Below, piece by piece: positions 28,383 through 37,425 of a stretch of DNA of 64,000 bases. Source of the DNA: UBA1268 sp965662195 (GTDB lineage: Bacteria; Planctomycetota; Planctomycetia; Pirellulales; UBA1268); the NCBI GenBank assembly GCA_965662195.1, contig CBFIHA010000005.1:1-64000 (forward strand). The letters are read 5' to 3'. The first letter of the stretch is position 1. The number at the start of each line of letters is the position of its first letter. The position numbers and the translations under genes were made by a program. The notes under the pieces are model-generated. The model was given only the letters and a program-made list of their open reading frames with translations, was not told where the DNA came from and did no database searches.

Positions 28383-29411
28383 TCAGCCCGGGCGGCGGCG
28401 ACCCGCCTTCCGCCAGGTCGAGGCCTTGCCGGGACGTTTGCGGGGGCTGGCCGCCTGCCGGCCTTGCGGTGGTCGAGGACCGGCGGGGGTGCCCCGCTGG
28501 CCCGGCTGGCGGCCGCCGCGATGGACTGGCCGACGGCCTTGCGGGGCAGGCCGCGATCCTCCGGTGGCGCCAGCCGCCGTCGCCTCGCGGCGGAGCCGTT
28601 CGATTTCTTCCCAGCTCAGCCGCCGCCACTGACCGGGCAGCAGGGTTCCCAGGCTGAGATCACCGACTGCGATCCGCTTCAGTTGCTGAACCTTGTGCCC
28701 CAGGCTGGCGAGCATTCGCCTGATTTCCCGGTTACGGCCCTCATCGAGCACCATTTCGAGCACCGTGCTCTGCTTGTGCTGCGAGCGGACCGTGACCCGC
28801 TTGGCATGGACGGTCGCCTCGGAGAGGGCGATTCCCTGCCGCAGGCTGTCGAGTGTTTCAGCAGCCGGGACGCCCGCGACCTGTACCAGATATCGCTTCT
28901 CCACCCCGTACCGGGGATGCGTCAGGAGATTGGCCAGTTCACCGTCGTTGGTGACGAGGATCAGTCCCTCACTCGTGCGGTCGAGCCGACCGACCGGGAA
29001 CAGGCGTCGATCGGGGGGCACCAGATCGATCACCCGGGGCCGTCCGGTCGGGTCGTAATTGGTACAGACGACACCGACTGGCTTGTGCAGCAGGTAGACC
29101 ACCCGCTGAGGATTCGGGAGCCGCTCGCCATCGACCCGGATCTGCTGCCGGAGCGGATCGACCCGCGTCCCCAGCGAGGAGACGACCTCCCGGTCTACCT
29201 CCACCCTTCCGGCGGTGATCAGCTCTTCGCAGGACCGTCGGCTACCGATGCCGGCGGCAGCCAGGACCTTCTGCAGACGCTCAAGTCCATCGTCGTCAGC
29301 TGCCGTCCGGCCGGCTGGTCGCGGAGGCCTCGCCGCCGCCGGCCGAGCGGCCGGTTTACGAGGTGGACGGGGACGACTGGCGGGTGGTTGGCGGCGGGGG
29401 CGGAGTGGCAC
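28383..29411 (-). CDS. rluB: RsuA/RluB-family 23S rRNA pseudouridine synthase
   Basis: 342 aa. A basic Pro/Arg-rich tail (residues 1-35) precedes an S4 domain (RLQKVLAAAGIGSRRSCEEL, residues 44-63) and the catalytic domain with the signature PVGRLDRTSEGLILVTNDG, whose Asp is the nucleophile, then GRNREIRRMLASLGHKV. A second basic low-complexity tail of about 70 residues (PQGRRP, RPPQGRQAASPRKRPGK) ends the protein, probably an RNA-binding extension. RluB versus RluE/RsuA specificity is inferred from the S4 domain and the family. Confidence 0.9.
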   Translation of the reverse strand: MPLRPRRQPPASRPRPPRKPAARPAAARPPRPAGRTAADDDGLERLQKVLAAAGIGSRRSCEELITAGRVEVDREVVSSLGTRVDPLRQQIRVDGERLPNPQRVVYLLHKPVGVVCTNYDPTGRPRVIDLVPPDRRLFPVGRLDRTSEGLILVTNDGELANLLTHPRYGVEKRYLVQVAGVPAAETLDSLRQGIALSEATVHAKRVTVRSQHKQSTVLEMVLDEGRNREIRRMLASLGHKVQQLKRIAVGDLSLGTLLPGQWRRLSWEEIERLRREATAAGATGGSRPAPQGRRPVHRGGRQPGQRGTPAGPRPPQGRQAASPRKRPGKASTWRKAGRRRPG

Positions 29412-29516
29412 GGGCGTGATTCTGCAGAGGTGGTGAGCGACGCGGGCCGGCCGAAGCTGGCCAGCTGCCGGCTGTATTCTCGCATGAACACCAGAAAAAG
29501 GTAGCCAGCCCTCGGC

Positions 29517-29774
29517 TCAGCGTCCTTTGGCCCACCAGCGTGACCGGGTCACCTCAGGAACCGGATCGGCGAAATCCCTTGGGCGGGCCCCATCCATCAG
29601 TGGCATCCGCAGGGCAGCCGGGGCGATATCGTCCTGCAGGTAGGGGTCGAATCGGACTGCCCGGCGGCGCTGGGCCATCGCCGGACCTGGTTCGAGCCAA
29701 TCGGGCCGGCCGAGTGACGAGCAGCCGGCTGTCGCCAGGCAGAAAGCCACGATCAGGCAGCGAGAGGACGGCAT
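29517..29774 (-). CDS. small lipoprotein
   Basis: 85 aa from ATG 29774 with GGAG upstream on the minus strand. MPSSRCLIVAFCLATAGCSS is a lipoprotein signal peptide with lipobox ATAGC, so the mature protein starts at Cys18 and is lipid-anchored. The mature part is short, Pro/Arg-rich (RRRAVRFDPYLQDDIAPA) and has no recognised domain. It is 105 bp downstream of rluB's start region on the same strand, probably its own unit. Confidence 0.75.
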   Translation of the reverse strand: MPSSRCLIVAFCLATAGCSSLGRPDWLEPGPAMAQRRRAVRFDPYLQDDIAPAALRMPLMDGARPRDFADPVPEVTRSRWWAKGR

Positions 29775-30092
29775 CAGAGGTGCTCCGGCAGGACGACCGC
29801 CGGGAGAACCGGCGTGAGAACGCGGGATGGTAGGCCTTCCTCCCGGCCTACCCAAGGCCGAAATCGCCGTCAATGGTCGCTATCGTGCCCCGTGACGAGC
29901 TCCGTTCAGCCCGGAACACGCCACGAAAACCCAATCGGCTGCACTCGCCTCTCCAGCCACCCTTTGGGCGGCAGCCGCTGCCTCCGGAAGCCCCGAGCTT
30001 GCGTTTGGGCTTTGCCGTGATCGTCAGCGCAGCAAAAACCGAACGAATGCTCGTGCCGAACAGCATTGCCGCGGAGGAGTTTTCCGCCGCAC
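29775..30092. other. 318-bp gap without a supported gene
   Basis: Between the small lipoprotein start and the manA stop. Short frames exist on both strands but none has a ribosome site together with protein-like composition. GC-rich inverted words are present (GGGCGGCAGCCGCTGCC near 29969; GCCGCGGAGG ... CCGCC near 30068), but no clear structure. Confidence 0.5.
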
Positions 30093-31070
30093 TCAGGCGG
30101 CAGGAACGGTCACCCGCAGCAGCCGACTGTCACCTCGTGGATCGGCCTGACAGGTCAGCATCTGGGGCTCAACGGCCGCTGGCAGCAGCAGGCAGTCGCC
30201 CCGCCGCAGCGGTGGCAGGTTCCAGCAGTCCGGCAGCCTGATTTCACCTGCCAGGATGGCCAGAAATTCACAGGCTCCCCCGGCAGTCTGCCAGCTGGCG
30301 GCGGGCGTTACCTCGTCAAAGCTGAAGTACGCACAGTCGACCAGCCGCTTCACGGCCGGATCATCGGTCGGCTGCTTCCGAACCGGTTCAACCGGACCGT
30401 TGCAGCGGGCGGCGGCGAGCCCCTCCTCCAGATGCAGCGGCCGAGGCTGTCCGTTGGCATCGACGCGGTTCCAGTCGAACAGCCGGAAGGTGACGTCGCT
30501 CGACTGCTGAATCTCGGCGACAACCAGGCCAGCCCCGATGGCATGGACCGTCCCTGCGGGAATGAAGATACAGTCACCGGCAGCTGGTTGAATCACATGC
30601 AGCAGGTCCTCGCCCCCCCCTGCCCGGATGGCCTCGGTCAGGGTCCGCCGGTCGACGCCCGGCTGCAAGCCCGCATAGATTCGACTACCCGGCTCGGCCT
30701 CAACCACATACCAGGCCTCCGTCTTGCCGCGGTCCGGTGGCGTCCGGTTTGCCGCCGCCTCGTCATCGGGATGGACCTGCACGGAGAGCACCTTGTGGGC
30801 GTCGAGAAACTTAAACAGCAGGGGGAATGCCGGTGGCTGGGTGGCGGTACCGAGCAGTTCCACCGGGTGCTCGCGGAGTAAAGAACCCAGTCGTTGTCCG
30901 GCCAGCGGGCCGGCCCGGACCACGCTCTGGTCGGCACCGCGATCGACCAGTTCCCAGGACTCTGCGTAGGGGCCGGCCTGATCGAGTTGGCGGGCAAGAA
31001 AGCTCTCGAAGCGTCTTCCGCCCCAGAGGTAATGGCGATAGATGGGCGAGAAGATCAGTGGCGGCAGCAT
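30093..31070 (-). CDS. manA: class I mannose-6-phosphate isomerase
   Basis: 325 aa from ATG 31070, where homology starts (FSPIYRHYLWGGRRF). Metal-binding residues are seen in SVQVHPDDEAA (Gln/His), KTEAWYVVEA (Glu) and AGTVHAIGAGLVVAEIQQ (His), and the catalytic region RLFDWNRVD follows. It interconverts mannose-6-P and fructose-6-P with zinc. The length matches short bacterial ManA/YvyI-type enzymes (about 320). A small membrane-protein gene lies upstream on the same strand. Confidence 0.93.
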   Translation of the reverse strand: MLPPLIFSPIYRHYLWGGRRFESFLARQLDQAGPYAESWELVDRGADQSVVRAGPLAGQRLGSLLREHPVELLGTATQPPAFPLLFKFLDAHKVLSVQVHPDDEAAANRTPPDRGKTEAWYVVEAEPGSRIYAGLQPGVDRRTLTEAIRAGGGEDLLHVIQPAAGDCIFIPAGTVHAIGAGLVVAEIQQSSDVTFRLFDWNRVDANGQPRPLHLEEGLAAARCNGPVEPVRKQPTDDPAVKRLVDCAYFSFDEVTPAASWQTAGGACEFLAILAGEIRLPDCWNLPPLRRGDCLLLPAAVEPQMLTCQADPRGDSRLLRVTVPAA

Positions 31071-31141
31071 GGAGGGCTCACGGCTGGAGAGGAACGGCTC
31101 GTTTCTGGTGCTGGCAGCATCGGCCTGCGGTCCCGGCACCG

Positions 31142-31312
31142 TCAAGACGAGCTGTAGCCCTCCAGGATGCGGCCGATTCCGAACAGGCAGACCGCAGCGA
31201 CCAACAGCATCAGCATTTGCCCGAGTGAAATCGCATGGTTGAGTTCAAGGACGATCGCGATCGCCGGAATCACCAGTCCCAATCGTTGGCTGAGTTGTCC
31301 GATCATCCGCAT
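31142..31312 (-). CDS. small membrane protein
   Basis: 56 aa from ATG 31312 (another in-frame Met two codons on and one twelve codons back). Two hydrophobic helices: LGLVIPAIAIVLELNHAI and LGQMLMLLVAAVCLFGIGRI, with tail LEGYSSS. No motif beyond that. It precedes manA by 71 bp on the same strand and is divergent from tpx. Resembles other small planctomycete membrane proteins such as the one at 22755. Confidence 0.65.
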   Translation of the reverse strand: MRMIGQLSQRLGLVIPAIAIVLELNHAISLGQMLMLLVAAVCLFGIGRILEGYSSS

Positions 31313-31460
31313 GCGGCAGGTTCCAGGGGCTCCTTTGGCCTGCAGCATACCGCTTCACCGGGAGGTCGGCAGCCGGGGGTTGCCAGTTCGGGGGAGTCGG
31401 CAATACTCCTGGCAGGTGATTGCAGCGGCAACCCGTTTCCGACACATGCAGGAGAATCCC

Positions 31461-31991
31461 ATGGCGACCTCACATCCCGGTGCCGTAACCTTCAAAGGCA
31501 ACCCCCTCACGCTGGTCGGCGACGCTGTTGTCGTCGGCTCAGCCGCCCCGGCATTTGACGTCGTTGCCTATGAGTCGGGGGGCATGCAGCACATCACCAA
31601 GGCCGACCTCCTCGGTAAGCCGGCACTCATCAGTGTGGTGCCATCGCTCGACACACCGGTCTGCCAGGTTCAGACCAAAACCTTCACCGGACGGCTGGCG
31701 GCCCTCGGTGACAAGGTGACGGCCCTGACGGTCAGCCTCGATCTGCCGTTTGCGATGAACCGGTTCTGCGGGGCGGAGTCGATCACCGGCATGAAGACCG
31801 GTAGCGACTACATGGACCGGAGCTTCGGCGAGCACTGGGGGGTACTCATCGATGAACTGAAAATTCTTGCCCGGGCCGTCTTCGTGCTCGATGCCGAGGG
31901 CGTTGTCCGCTATGCCGAAGTGGTGAAGGAAGTGGCCGACGAGCCCGACTACGACGCTGCGATCAGCGAACTTGAAAAGCTGGTGGGCTAG
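31461..31991 (+). CDS. tpx: thiol peroxidase Tpx
   Basis: 176 aa from ATG 31461 with AGGAG nine bases upstream. Atypical 2-Cys peroxiredoxin: peroxidatic Cys in PSLDTPVCQVQTKTF and resolving Cys in MNRFCGAESITG, with the family starts VTFKGNPLTLVGD and DRSFGEHWGVLIDE. It reduces hydroperoxides at the expense of thioredoxin. The TAG stop codon at 31989 coincides with the first bases of a repeat-family terminus (TAGCTGTCCGTCGAAAAGG), so the insertion may have set the present C-terminus, although LEKLVG is a normal Tpx ending. Confidence 0.96.
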   Translation: MATSHPGAVTFKGNPLTLVGDAVVVGSAAPAFDVVAYESGGMQHITKADLLGKPALISVVPSLDTPVCQVQTKTFTGRLAALGDKVTALTVSLDLPFAMNRFCGAESITGMKTGSDYMDRSFGEHWGVLIDELKILARAVFVLDAEGVVRYAEVVKEVADEPDYDAAISELEKLVG

Positions 31992-32110
31992 CTGTCCGTC
32001 GAAAAGGACCTCCATGGCAATCCTGTTCGGCACGGGATGCGCTCCACGGAAAGAGCACTGCCTCACCCGCCTCTCCCCGTAAGGCCTCATCGGGGATCTT
32101 TGAGGGTCGT
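31989..32110 (-). repeat. diverged or partial palindromic repeat (copy E)
   Basis: TAGCTGTCCGTCGAAAAGG then ACCTCCATGGC (31989-32018) matches the copy at 55046 (TAGCTGTCCGTGGAAAAAG then CCCTCCATGGC) at all but a few bases. Further on, TCCCCG (32074-32079) pairs with CGGGGA (32091-32096) around an 11-base loop in the position of the long central hairpin, but the sequence has diverged. The remaining spacer to alaS has another inverted pair (ATAGC ... GCTAT near 32204-32230) and no gene. Confidence 0.6.
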
Positions 32111-32251
32111 TTGTGACGCGTCGGGGCGGGCCCATTGAGTTCTGAGCAGAATCCCTCGTGGGAAAGGCGATGAGCGAGTGACGCAGAAAAGCCTTGTTCG
32201 GCATAGCACGCGGTGGAACGCCGCGCTATAGGGTTTGGGGCACACGACAAA

Positions 32252-34888
32252 TCAGCCCTTGAGCAGGGCCTGCATGGCGGTGATGGCGGTCGTGAGGGCT
32301 TCGGGCAGCTTGTCGACCAGCTTGCCGCCGGCCTGGGCCAGGTCTGGCCGCCCGCCGCCCCGGCCGCCCACCATGGCGGCCGGTTCCTTGATCCAGCTGC
32401 CCGCAGAGATGCCCCGCGCCTCGAGTTCCCGGCTGATGCCGGCAACCAGCGTGACCTTGTCACCCTCCGCCGCCCCGAACAGAACGGCGATTGGGCTGGC
32501 CTTTTGCCGCAGCTGGTCGATGCACTGCCGCATGGCGGCGGCATCGCAGTTCGGGGCGTCAGCAACCACGATCCGGATGCCATCCTGCTCGGTAGCCTGC
32601 TCAAGCAGGGTCTCGACCGAAAGCCCGGCCGCTGCTCCGCTCCGCCGCTTCTTCAGGTCCTTCAGTTCCTTTGTCAGGGCCGCCAGCCGGGTGGGCAGGT
32701 CGGCCACCGGCACCTTGAGTGTTGCCGCTGCCGTGCTGAGCGTCGCTTCCGCCTGGCAGAACCGCTCCATCGCCCGGCGGCCGGTCACGGCCACCACCCG
32801 TCTGGTGCCAGCCGAGACACTCTCTTCACCGATGATCTTGACCAGGCCGATCTCGCCCGTGTTGGTCACATGGGTGCCGCCGCAGAGTTCCCGGCTGAGC
32901 CCGTCCATCGTCACCATCCGGACGACATCGGGGTATTTCTCGCCGAACAACATCATTGCGCCGGCATGCCGGGCCTCGGCCAGCGGCAACAGCGCCGCCG
33001 TCACCGGCGCCGCCGCCAGCGTGCTGTCGTTGACCATCGCCTCGATCTGCCCGAGGGTTTCATCACCGACTGAGCTGCTGTGGCTGAAATCGAACCGCAG
33101 GTGGTCGGCATCAACCTTCGACCCCTGCTGGACCGCGTGCGGCCCGAGATAGTGCTGCAGAGCGGCATGCACCAGATGGGTGGCCGAGTGGGCCCGACGG
33201 ATGGCTGCCCGCCGCTGGCTGTCGACCACCGTCCGGACGCTCTGCCCCAGTTCAAGTGAGCCCTCCCTCAGGTGGCCGATGTGCAGCATGAAGCCACCCT
33301 CACGCTGGGTGTCGAGCACCTCGAAACGGCCAGCCGGACCCTCCAGCCAGCCGGTGTCGCCGACCTGCCCACCCGATTCACCGTAAAAGCTGGTTTGGTC
33401 AAGCACGATCGTCACCAGCCGGTGTGGCTCGCTGCGGATGTCGGCGGCGGGTGGCCCGAGTTCCTCGAGGGACTCACAGAGCCGGTCCTGGGCGATGATG
33501 CCGACGATCTTGCCATTCGTCTCGAGCGTTTCGTAGCCGACGAACTCCGAGCCGTGCATCGCCTTCTTCAGCGCATCGAGCGGCCCCGAGGTGAACAGTT
33601 CCACCCGCGAGCCGGCTCCCGAACGCTGGCCGTGGGCCTCCATCGCATCCTGGAACCCATTCCAATCGAAGGCACAGTTCCGTTCCGCGGCCAAGGTTTC
33701 GAGCAGTTCCGGCGGAAAGCCATAGGTCGTGTAGAGTTCGCAGGCATCCTCACCGCCGACCAGCCCGCCCCCGGCCGACTCGATCGAGTCGAACAGCTTT
33801 TCGATCCGGGACAGGCCGCCGTCGATCGTTGCCAGGAATGACTCCTCTTCCCGCTTGATCACCTCGCTGACCCGTTCGACGGTTTCGGCCAGTTCGGGAT
33901 AGCCGCGGTTCATCTGGGCCGCCACCGTGGCGGGCAGGCTGTGCAGGAACGGTTCCCGCATGCCCATCTGCCAGCCGTCGAGCACCGCCCGACGCAGCAG
34001 TCGTTTGACGACATACTTCTCTTCGTTGTTACCGGGCAGCACATTCTCGTGGATTGCAAAGCTGCAGGCCCGGACGTGGTCGGCAATGCGGCGAATCCGG
34101 CGGCCGTCGTCAGCCTCGGGCAGATACCGCCGCTGGCAGGTCTCGGCCACCGCCTCGACCAGCGGCAGCAGGATGTCGATGTGGAAGTTACTGTCAACAC
34201 CCTGCAGCACAGCCGCGGTTCGCTCCAGGCCCATGCCGGTATCGATGTTGCGGCTGGGGAGGGACTTGAGATTGTCGGGCGGATCGCCAACCCGATTGAA
34301 CTGAGTGAAGACGAGATTCCAGATCTCGACGTCGCTGCCATTGGGCATCTGGTAGAAGATTTCACTGCAGGGCCCGCAGACGCCGTCCGGCCCCTGCGAG
34401 GGCGCACTGGCCGGCCAGAAGTTGTCATCCTCGCCCATCCGGGTGATCCGGGTGGCCGGCACGCCGACCTCGTCCGACCAGATGCAGTAGGCCTCGTTGT
34501 CATCCTCGTAGACGGTGATCGACAGCTTTTCTGGATCGATGTCGAGCCAGTCGCGGCTGGTGAGAAATTCCCAGGCCCAGAGGATCGCCTCACGCTTGAA
34601 ATAGTCACCGAAACTGAAGTTGCCCAGCATTTCAAAGAAGGTGTGATGCCGGGGGGTGCGGCCGACGTTGTCGATATCACCGGTCCGCAGGCACTTCTGG
34701 CAGCTTGTTGCCCGAGTGAACTCAAGCCGGCACTTGCCCAGGAAGTGGTCCTTGAACTGGTTCATGCCGGCCGGCGTGAACAGCACCGATGGATCCCACC
34801 GCGGCACCAGCACATCACTCGGCCGCCGGACGCAGCCCTTCGACTCGAAAAAGGTGAGGTAGGCCTCCCGGAGGTCGTCTGCCTTCAT
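32252..34888 (-). CDS. alaS: alanyl-tRNA synthetase
   Basis: 878 aa, the usual AlaS length. Class II catalytic core at the N-terminus: FFESKGCVRRPSDVLVP, FTPAGMNQFKDHFLG and the C-x-x-C R-T-G-D segment ATSCQKCLRTGDIDNVG. Editing domain with the zinc motif RRAHSATHLVHAALQ and GELCGGTHVTNTGEIG (seen as SRELCGGTHVTNTGEIG), then the C-Ala domain ending in GGRGGGRPDLAQAGG. It charges tRNA-Ala and clears mischarged Ser/Gly. Single-gene unit, 115 bp downstream of recA's stop boundary on the same strand. Confidence 0.98.
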   Translation of the reverse strand: MKADDLREAYLTFFESKGCVRRPSDVLVPRWDPSVLFTPAGMNQFKDHFLGKCRLEFTRATSCQKCLRTGDIDNVGRTPRHHTFFEMLGNFSFGDYFKREAILWAWEFLTSRDWLDIDPEKLSITVYEDDNEAYCIWSDEVGVPATRITRMGEDDNFWPASAPSQGPDGVCGPCSEIFYQMPNGSDVEIWNLVFTQFNRVGDPPDNLKSLPSRNIDTGMGLERTAAVLQGVDSNFHIDILLPLVEAVAETCQRRYLPEADDGRRIRRIADHVRACSFAIHENVLPGNNEEKYVVKRLLRRAVLDGWQMGMREPFLHSLPATVAAQMNRGYPELAETVERVSEVIKREEESFLATIDGGLSRIEKLFDSIESAGGGLVGGEDACELYTTYGFPPELLETLAAERNCAFDWNGFQDAMEAHGQRSGAGSRVELFTSGPLDALKKAMHGSEFVGYETLETNGKIVGIIAQDRLCESLEELGPPAADIRSEPHRLVTIVLDQTSFYGESGGQVGDTGWLEGPAGRFEVLDTQREGGFMLHIGHLREGSLELGQSVRTVVDSQRRAAIRRAHSATHLVHAALQHYLGPHAVQQGSKVDADHLRFDFSHSSSVGDETLGQIEAMVNDSTLAAAPVTAALLPLAEARHAGAMMLFGEKYPDVVRMVTMDGLSRELCGGTHVTNTGEIGLVKIIGEESVSAGTRRVVAVTGRRAMERFCQAEATLSTAAATLKVPVADLPTRLAALTKELKDLKKRRSGAAAGLSVETLLEQATEQDGIRIVVADAPNCDAAAMRQCIDQLRQKASPIAVLFGAAEGDKVTLVAGISRELEARGISAGSWIKEPAAMVGGRGGGRPDLAQAGGKLVDKLPEALTTAITAMQALLKG

Positions 34889-35003
34889 GAACTCATCGAC
34901 TCCAAAACGTCACAGCCAAACGCGAACGCGGCCGCACTATACCTGCTTTCCGGGCGGAAAACAGGCCGGCGGCCGTCGCTCGTGGCCCGAAAGCTGAGCG
35001 GGC

Positions 35004-36209
35004 TCACTCCTCGCTGTCGCCGTCGGCTTTGGTCTCTTTTTCGACCTCAAGCAGTGGCTCGCGGCTGGCGATGATTTTTTGCCGGAGATCCTCGGCGATC
35101 TCGGGGTTTTCCTTGAGATAGCCCCGGGCTTTTTCCCGGCCCTGGCCGAGGTGGGCGTCACCGTAGCGCATCCAGGTGCCCGACTTTTCAATCAGCTTGG
35201 CCGCCAGCCCGAGGTCGATCAGGTCGCCCTCCGCACTGATCCCATCGGAATGCATCATATCGAACTCGGCCACCCGGAACGGTGGAGCAACCTTGTTCTT
35301 GACCACCTTGACCCGCACCCGCTGGCCAACCACCTCCTCGCCATCCTTCAGCCCACCGATCCGCCGGACATCGATGCGGCAGGAGGAGTAGAACTTCAGG
35401 GCGCGGCCACCCGGCGTCGTTTCGGGGCTGCCGAACATCACACCGATCTTTTCACGGATCTGGTTGATGAAGATGACGCAGGTCTTGCTTTTGGCGATCG
35501 CTCCGGTCAGCTTCCGCATCGCCTGGCTCATCAGTCGGGCCTGGAGCCCGACGAAGGAGTCGCCGATCTCGCCATCGAGTTCCTTCTGTGGAACAAGTGC
35601 CGCAACCGAGTCGATCACGATGATGTCGACGGCGTTCGACTTGATCAGCAACTCGGCGATCTGCATTGCCTCCTCGCCACTGGTTGGCTGACTGACCAGA
35701 AGCGTCTCCAGCGCGATGCCGAGTTTCTTCGCCCAACTCGGGTCGAGCGCGTGCTCGGCATCGATGAAGGCGGCGACACCGCCGGCCTGCTGGGCGGACG
35801 CCACGGCATGCAGGGCCAGAGTGGTCTTGCCGCTCGATTCGGGGCCAAAAACCTCGATGATGCGGCCCCGCGGAAAGCCCTTGCCGCCGAGGGCGAGATC
35901 GACCGACAGGCTGCCGCTGGGAATGCCGTCGGCCGCCGCCTTCGCATCGGAGCCGAGCGGCATGATCGAGCCCAGGCCGAACTCCTTTTCGATCTGGGCA
36001 AGGGTATTTTTGAGTAACGGATTGTCGTCGATGAAGGACGAGACGGCCGTGTCCCCCCCTTTCTTGGCACCGCCGCGGGGGGCGGCTGCCTTGGTGGTTG
36101 TTTGTTTGGCTTTGGCCATACGGCTGTCGGTTCCTTCCTTGCTGGTTGATGTTGCCTTGGTGGCTGGGAGTGAGGTCTTGGCAGGCGCTGGTTTTGCTGC
36201 AGTGATCAT
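35004..36209 (-). CDS. recA: recombinase RecA
   Basis: 401 aa if started at ATG 36209, which has AAGGAG seven bases upstream; the more conventional start MAKAKQ (36119, giving 371 aa) has a poorly placed site. RecA core: GLGSIMPLG, Walker A EVFGPESSGKTTLALHA, DAEHALDPSWAKKLGI, Walker B VDIIVIDSVAALVPQKE, L1/L2 loops (QAMRKLTGAIAKSK, FINQIREKIGVMFGSPETT). It forms the strand-exchange filament and triggers LexA cleavage, relevant to the imu mutasome in this window. The promoter and a 19-bp palindrome lie upstream. Confidence 0.97.
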   Translation of the reverse strand: MITAAKPAPAKTSLPATKATSTSKEGTDSRMAKAKQTTTKAAAPRGGAKKGGDTAVSSFIDDNPLLKNTLAQIEKEFGLGSIMPLGSDAKAAADGIPSGSLSVDLALGGKGFPRGRIIEVFGPESSGKTTLALHAVASAQQAGGVAAFIDAEHALDPSWAKKLGIALETLLVSQPTSGEEAMQIAELLIKSNAVDIIVIDSVAALVPQKELDGEIGDSFVGLQARLMSQAMRKLTGAIAKSKTCVIFINQIREKIGVMFGSPETTPGGRALKFYSSCRIDVRRIGGLKDGEEVVGQRVRVKVVKNKVAPPFRVAEFDMMHSDGISAEGDLIDLGLAAKLIEKSGTWMRYGDAHLGQGREKARGYLKENPEIAEDLRQKIIASREPLLEVEKETKADGDSEE

Positions 36210-36254
36210 CGGCCGACTCCTTGCAGGATGTTTCCGCTTCTGGCCGGCTGGCGG

Positions 36255-36273
36255 TCACACTCCATGAGTGTGA
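36255..36273 (-). promoter_or_regulatory. 19-bp palindrome in the recA leader, candidate operator
   Basis: TCACACTC (36255-36262), CAT, GAGTGTGA (36266-36273): perfect 8-bp arms, 46 bases upstream of the recA start and downstream of the predicted -10. A repressor site such as LexA's is a reasonable guess, but the sequence does not match the E. coli or Bacillus LexA consensus. Confidence 0.5.
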
Positions 36274-36362
36274 TGAAATCCCAACAAACCGGCTACGTGG
36301 GGGCTGGGAATCGACCGCGGTCGTTCGCCACCCCGCCACAATCACGAAAGGTGAACCTGCGT

Positions 36363-36391
36363 ATAGTATCGGCTTTCGGGCCAGCCTGCAA
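36363..36391 (-). promoter_or_regulatory. recA promoter
   Basis: On the minus strand TTGCAG (36386-36391), 17-bp spacer, TACTAT (36363-36368). Good sigma-70-type spacing and hexamers, 154 bases upstream of the recA start. Confidence 0.65.
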
Positions 36392-36405
36392 GCAGAAAAA
36401 CGACA

Positions 36406-37308
36406 CTAAAAAGAGAGCATTTGGCGGTAGTCAGCCAGCCGTTGATCGACCATCTGCCGGCTGAGCTGTTCCAGCCGGTCGAGGCTGAAGTCCTCCACTG
36501 TGAAGCTGGCGGTGACCACGCCGTAGGCCAGCGCTTCCTTGAGGGCCTGGGGGTCGAACCGGCCGAGTGCGGCCAGATGGCCCATCATGCCGCCGGCAAA
36601 GCTGTCACCGGCCCCGGTCGGGTCGAGCACTTCGGAGGTCGGAAAGGCGGGCATCACATACATCTCGTGCTCGCTGAAGAACATCGCCCCATGCTCCCCT
36701 TTCTTGATCACGACAAACTTCGGGCCCATCGCCCGCACCGCATGCCCCGCCCGGACCAGATTCTCGTCCTCCGCCAGCAGTTTGGCCTCGGCGTCGTTGA
36801 GCACCAGGCCGTCAATTCGCTTGAGCAACTCTGTGAGTTCGTCCCGCTGGATGTTGATCCAGAGGTCCATCGTGTCGGCCACGATCAGTTCAGCCTTTTC
36901 GGCCTGATTGAGCACATCGAGCTGGACCGCTGGTGAGGCGTTGCCCAGAAACAGGAAGCGGCAGTCACGGTGGCTGTCGCCAAGCTTGGGCTGGAACGTG
37001 TCGAGCACATTCAGGTGGACCTCGATCGTCTCGCGATCATTCATGTTGGGCAGATAGCGGCCCCGCCAGCGGAAGGTCTTGCCGCCGGCAATTGTCTGCA
37101 GGCCAGAGGTATCGATCCCTTTTCCTTCGAGCAACGCCGTGTGCCGGGCCGGCCAGTCCTCGCCGACCGCCCCGATCATCCGCACCGGGGAGAAGAAACT
37201 GGCCGCGTACGAGAAAAAAACTGCCGAGCCACCGAGGACGTCGTCCCGCCTGTCGGTCGGGGTTTCCACGCAATCGAGGGCTACACTTCCGACGACCAAC
37301 AGCGGCAT
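36406..37308 (-). CDS. PfkB-family sugar kinase
   Basis: 300 aa from ATG 37308 with AAAAGGAG upstream; 15 further in-frame codons exist. N-terminal strand LLVVGSVALDCVETP, substrate region VLGGSAVFFSYAAS, and the C-terminal signature LDPTGAGDSFAGGMMGHLA with catalytic Asp in GAGD. Ribokinase/adenosine-kinase fold, phosphorylating a sugar or nucleoside with ATP; the substrate cannot be read off. In planctomycetes such genes are often annotated as sugar kinase or adenosine kinase. It follows gltX on the same strand with a 117-bp gap. Confidence 0.9.
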   Translation of the reverse strand: MPLLVVGSVALDCVETPTDRRDDVLGGSAVFFSYAASFFSPVRMIGAVGEDWPARHTALLEGKGIDTSGLQTIAGGKTFRWRGRYLPNMNDRETIEVHLNVLDTFQPKLGDSHRDCRFLFLGNASPAVQLDVLNQAEKAELIVADTMDLWINIQRDELTELLKRIDGLVLNDAEAKLLAEDENLVRAGHAVRAMGPKFVVIKKGEHGAMFFSEHEMYVMPAFPTSEVLDPTGAGDSFAGGMMGHLAALGRFDPQALKEALAYGVVTASFTVEDFSLDRLEQLSRQMVDQRLADYRQMLSF

Positions 37309-37425
37309 CCGTACGCTCCTTTTGTGAATCAGGGGGATGAACACGGCGGCCACTCTGCCGCCAGGCTCATGAATGAACCTGACTCTACCCGTTGGCCGGT
37401 CCCAGCGTCCACCGGGCCCCGGGAG

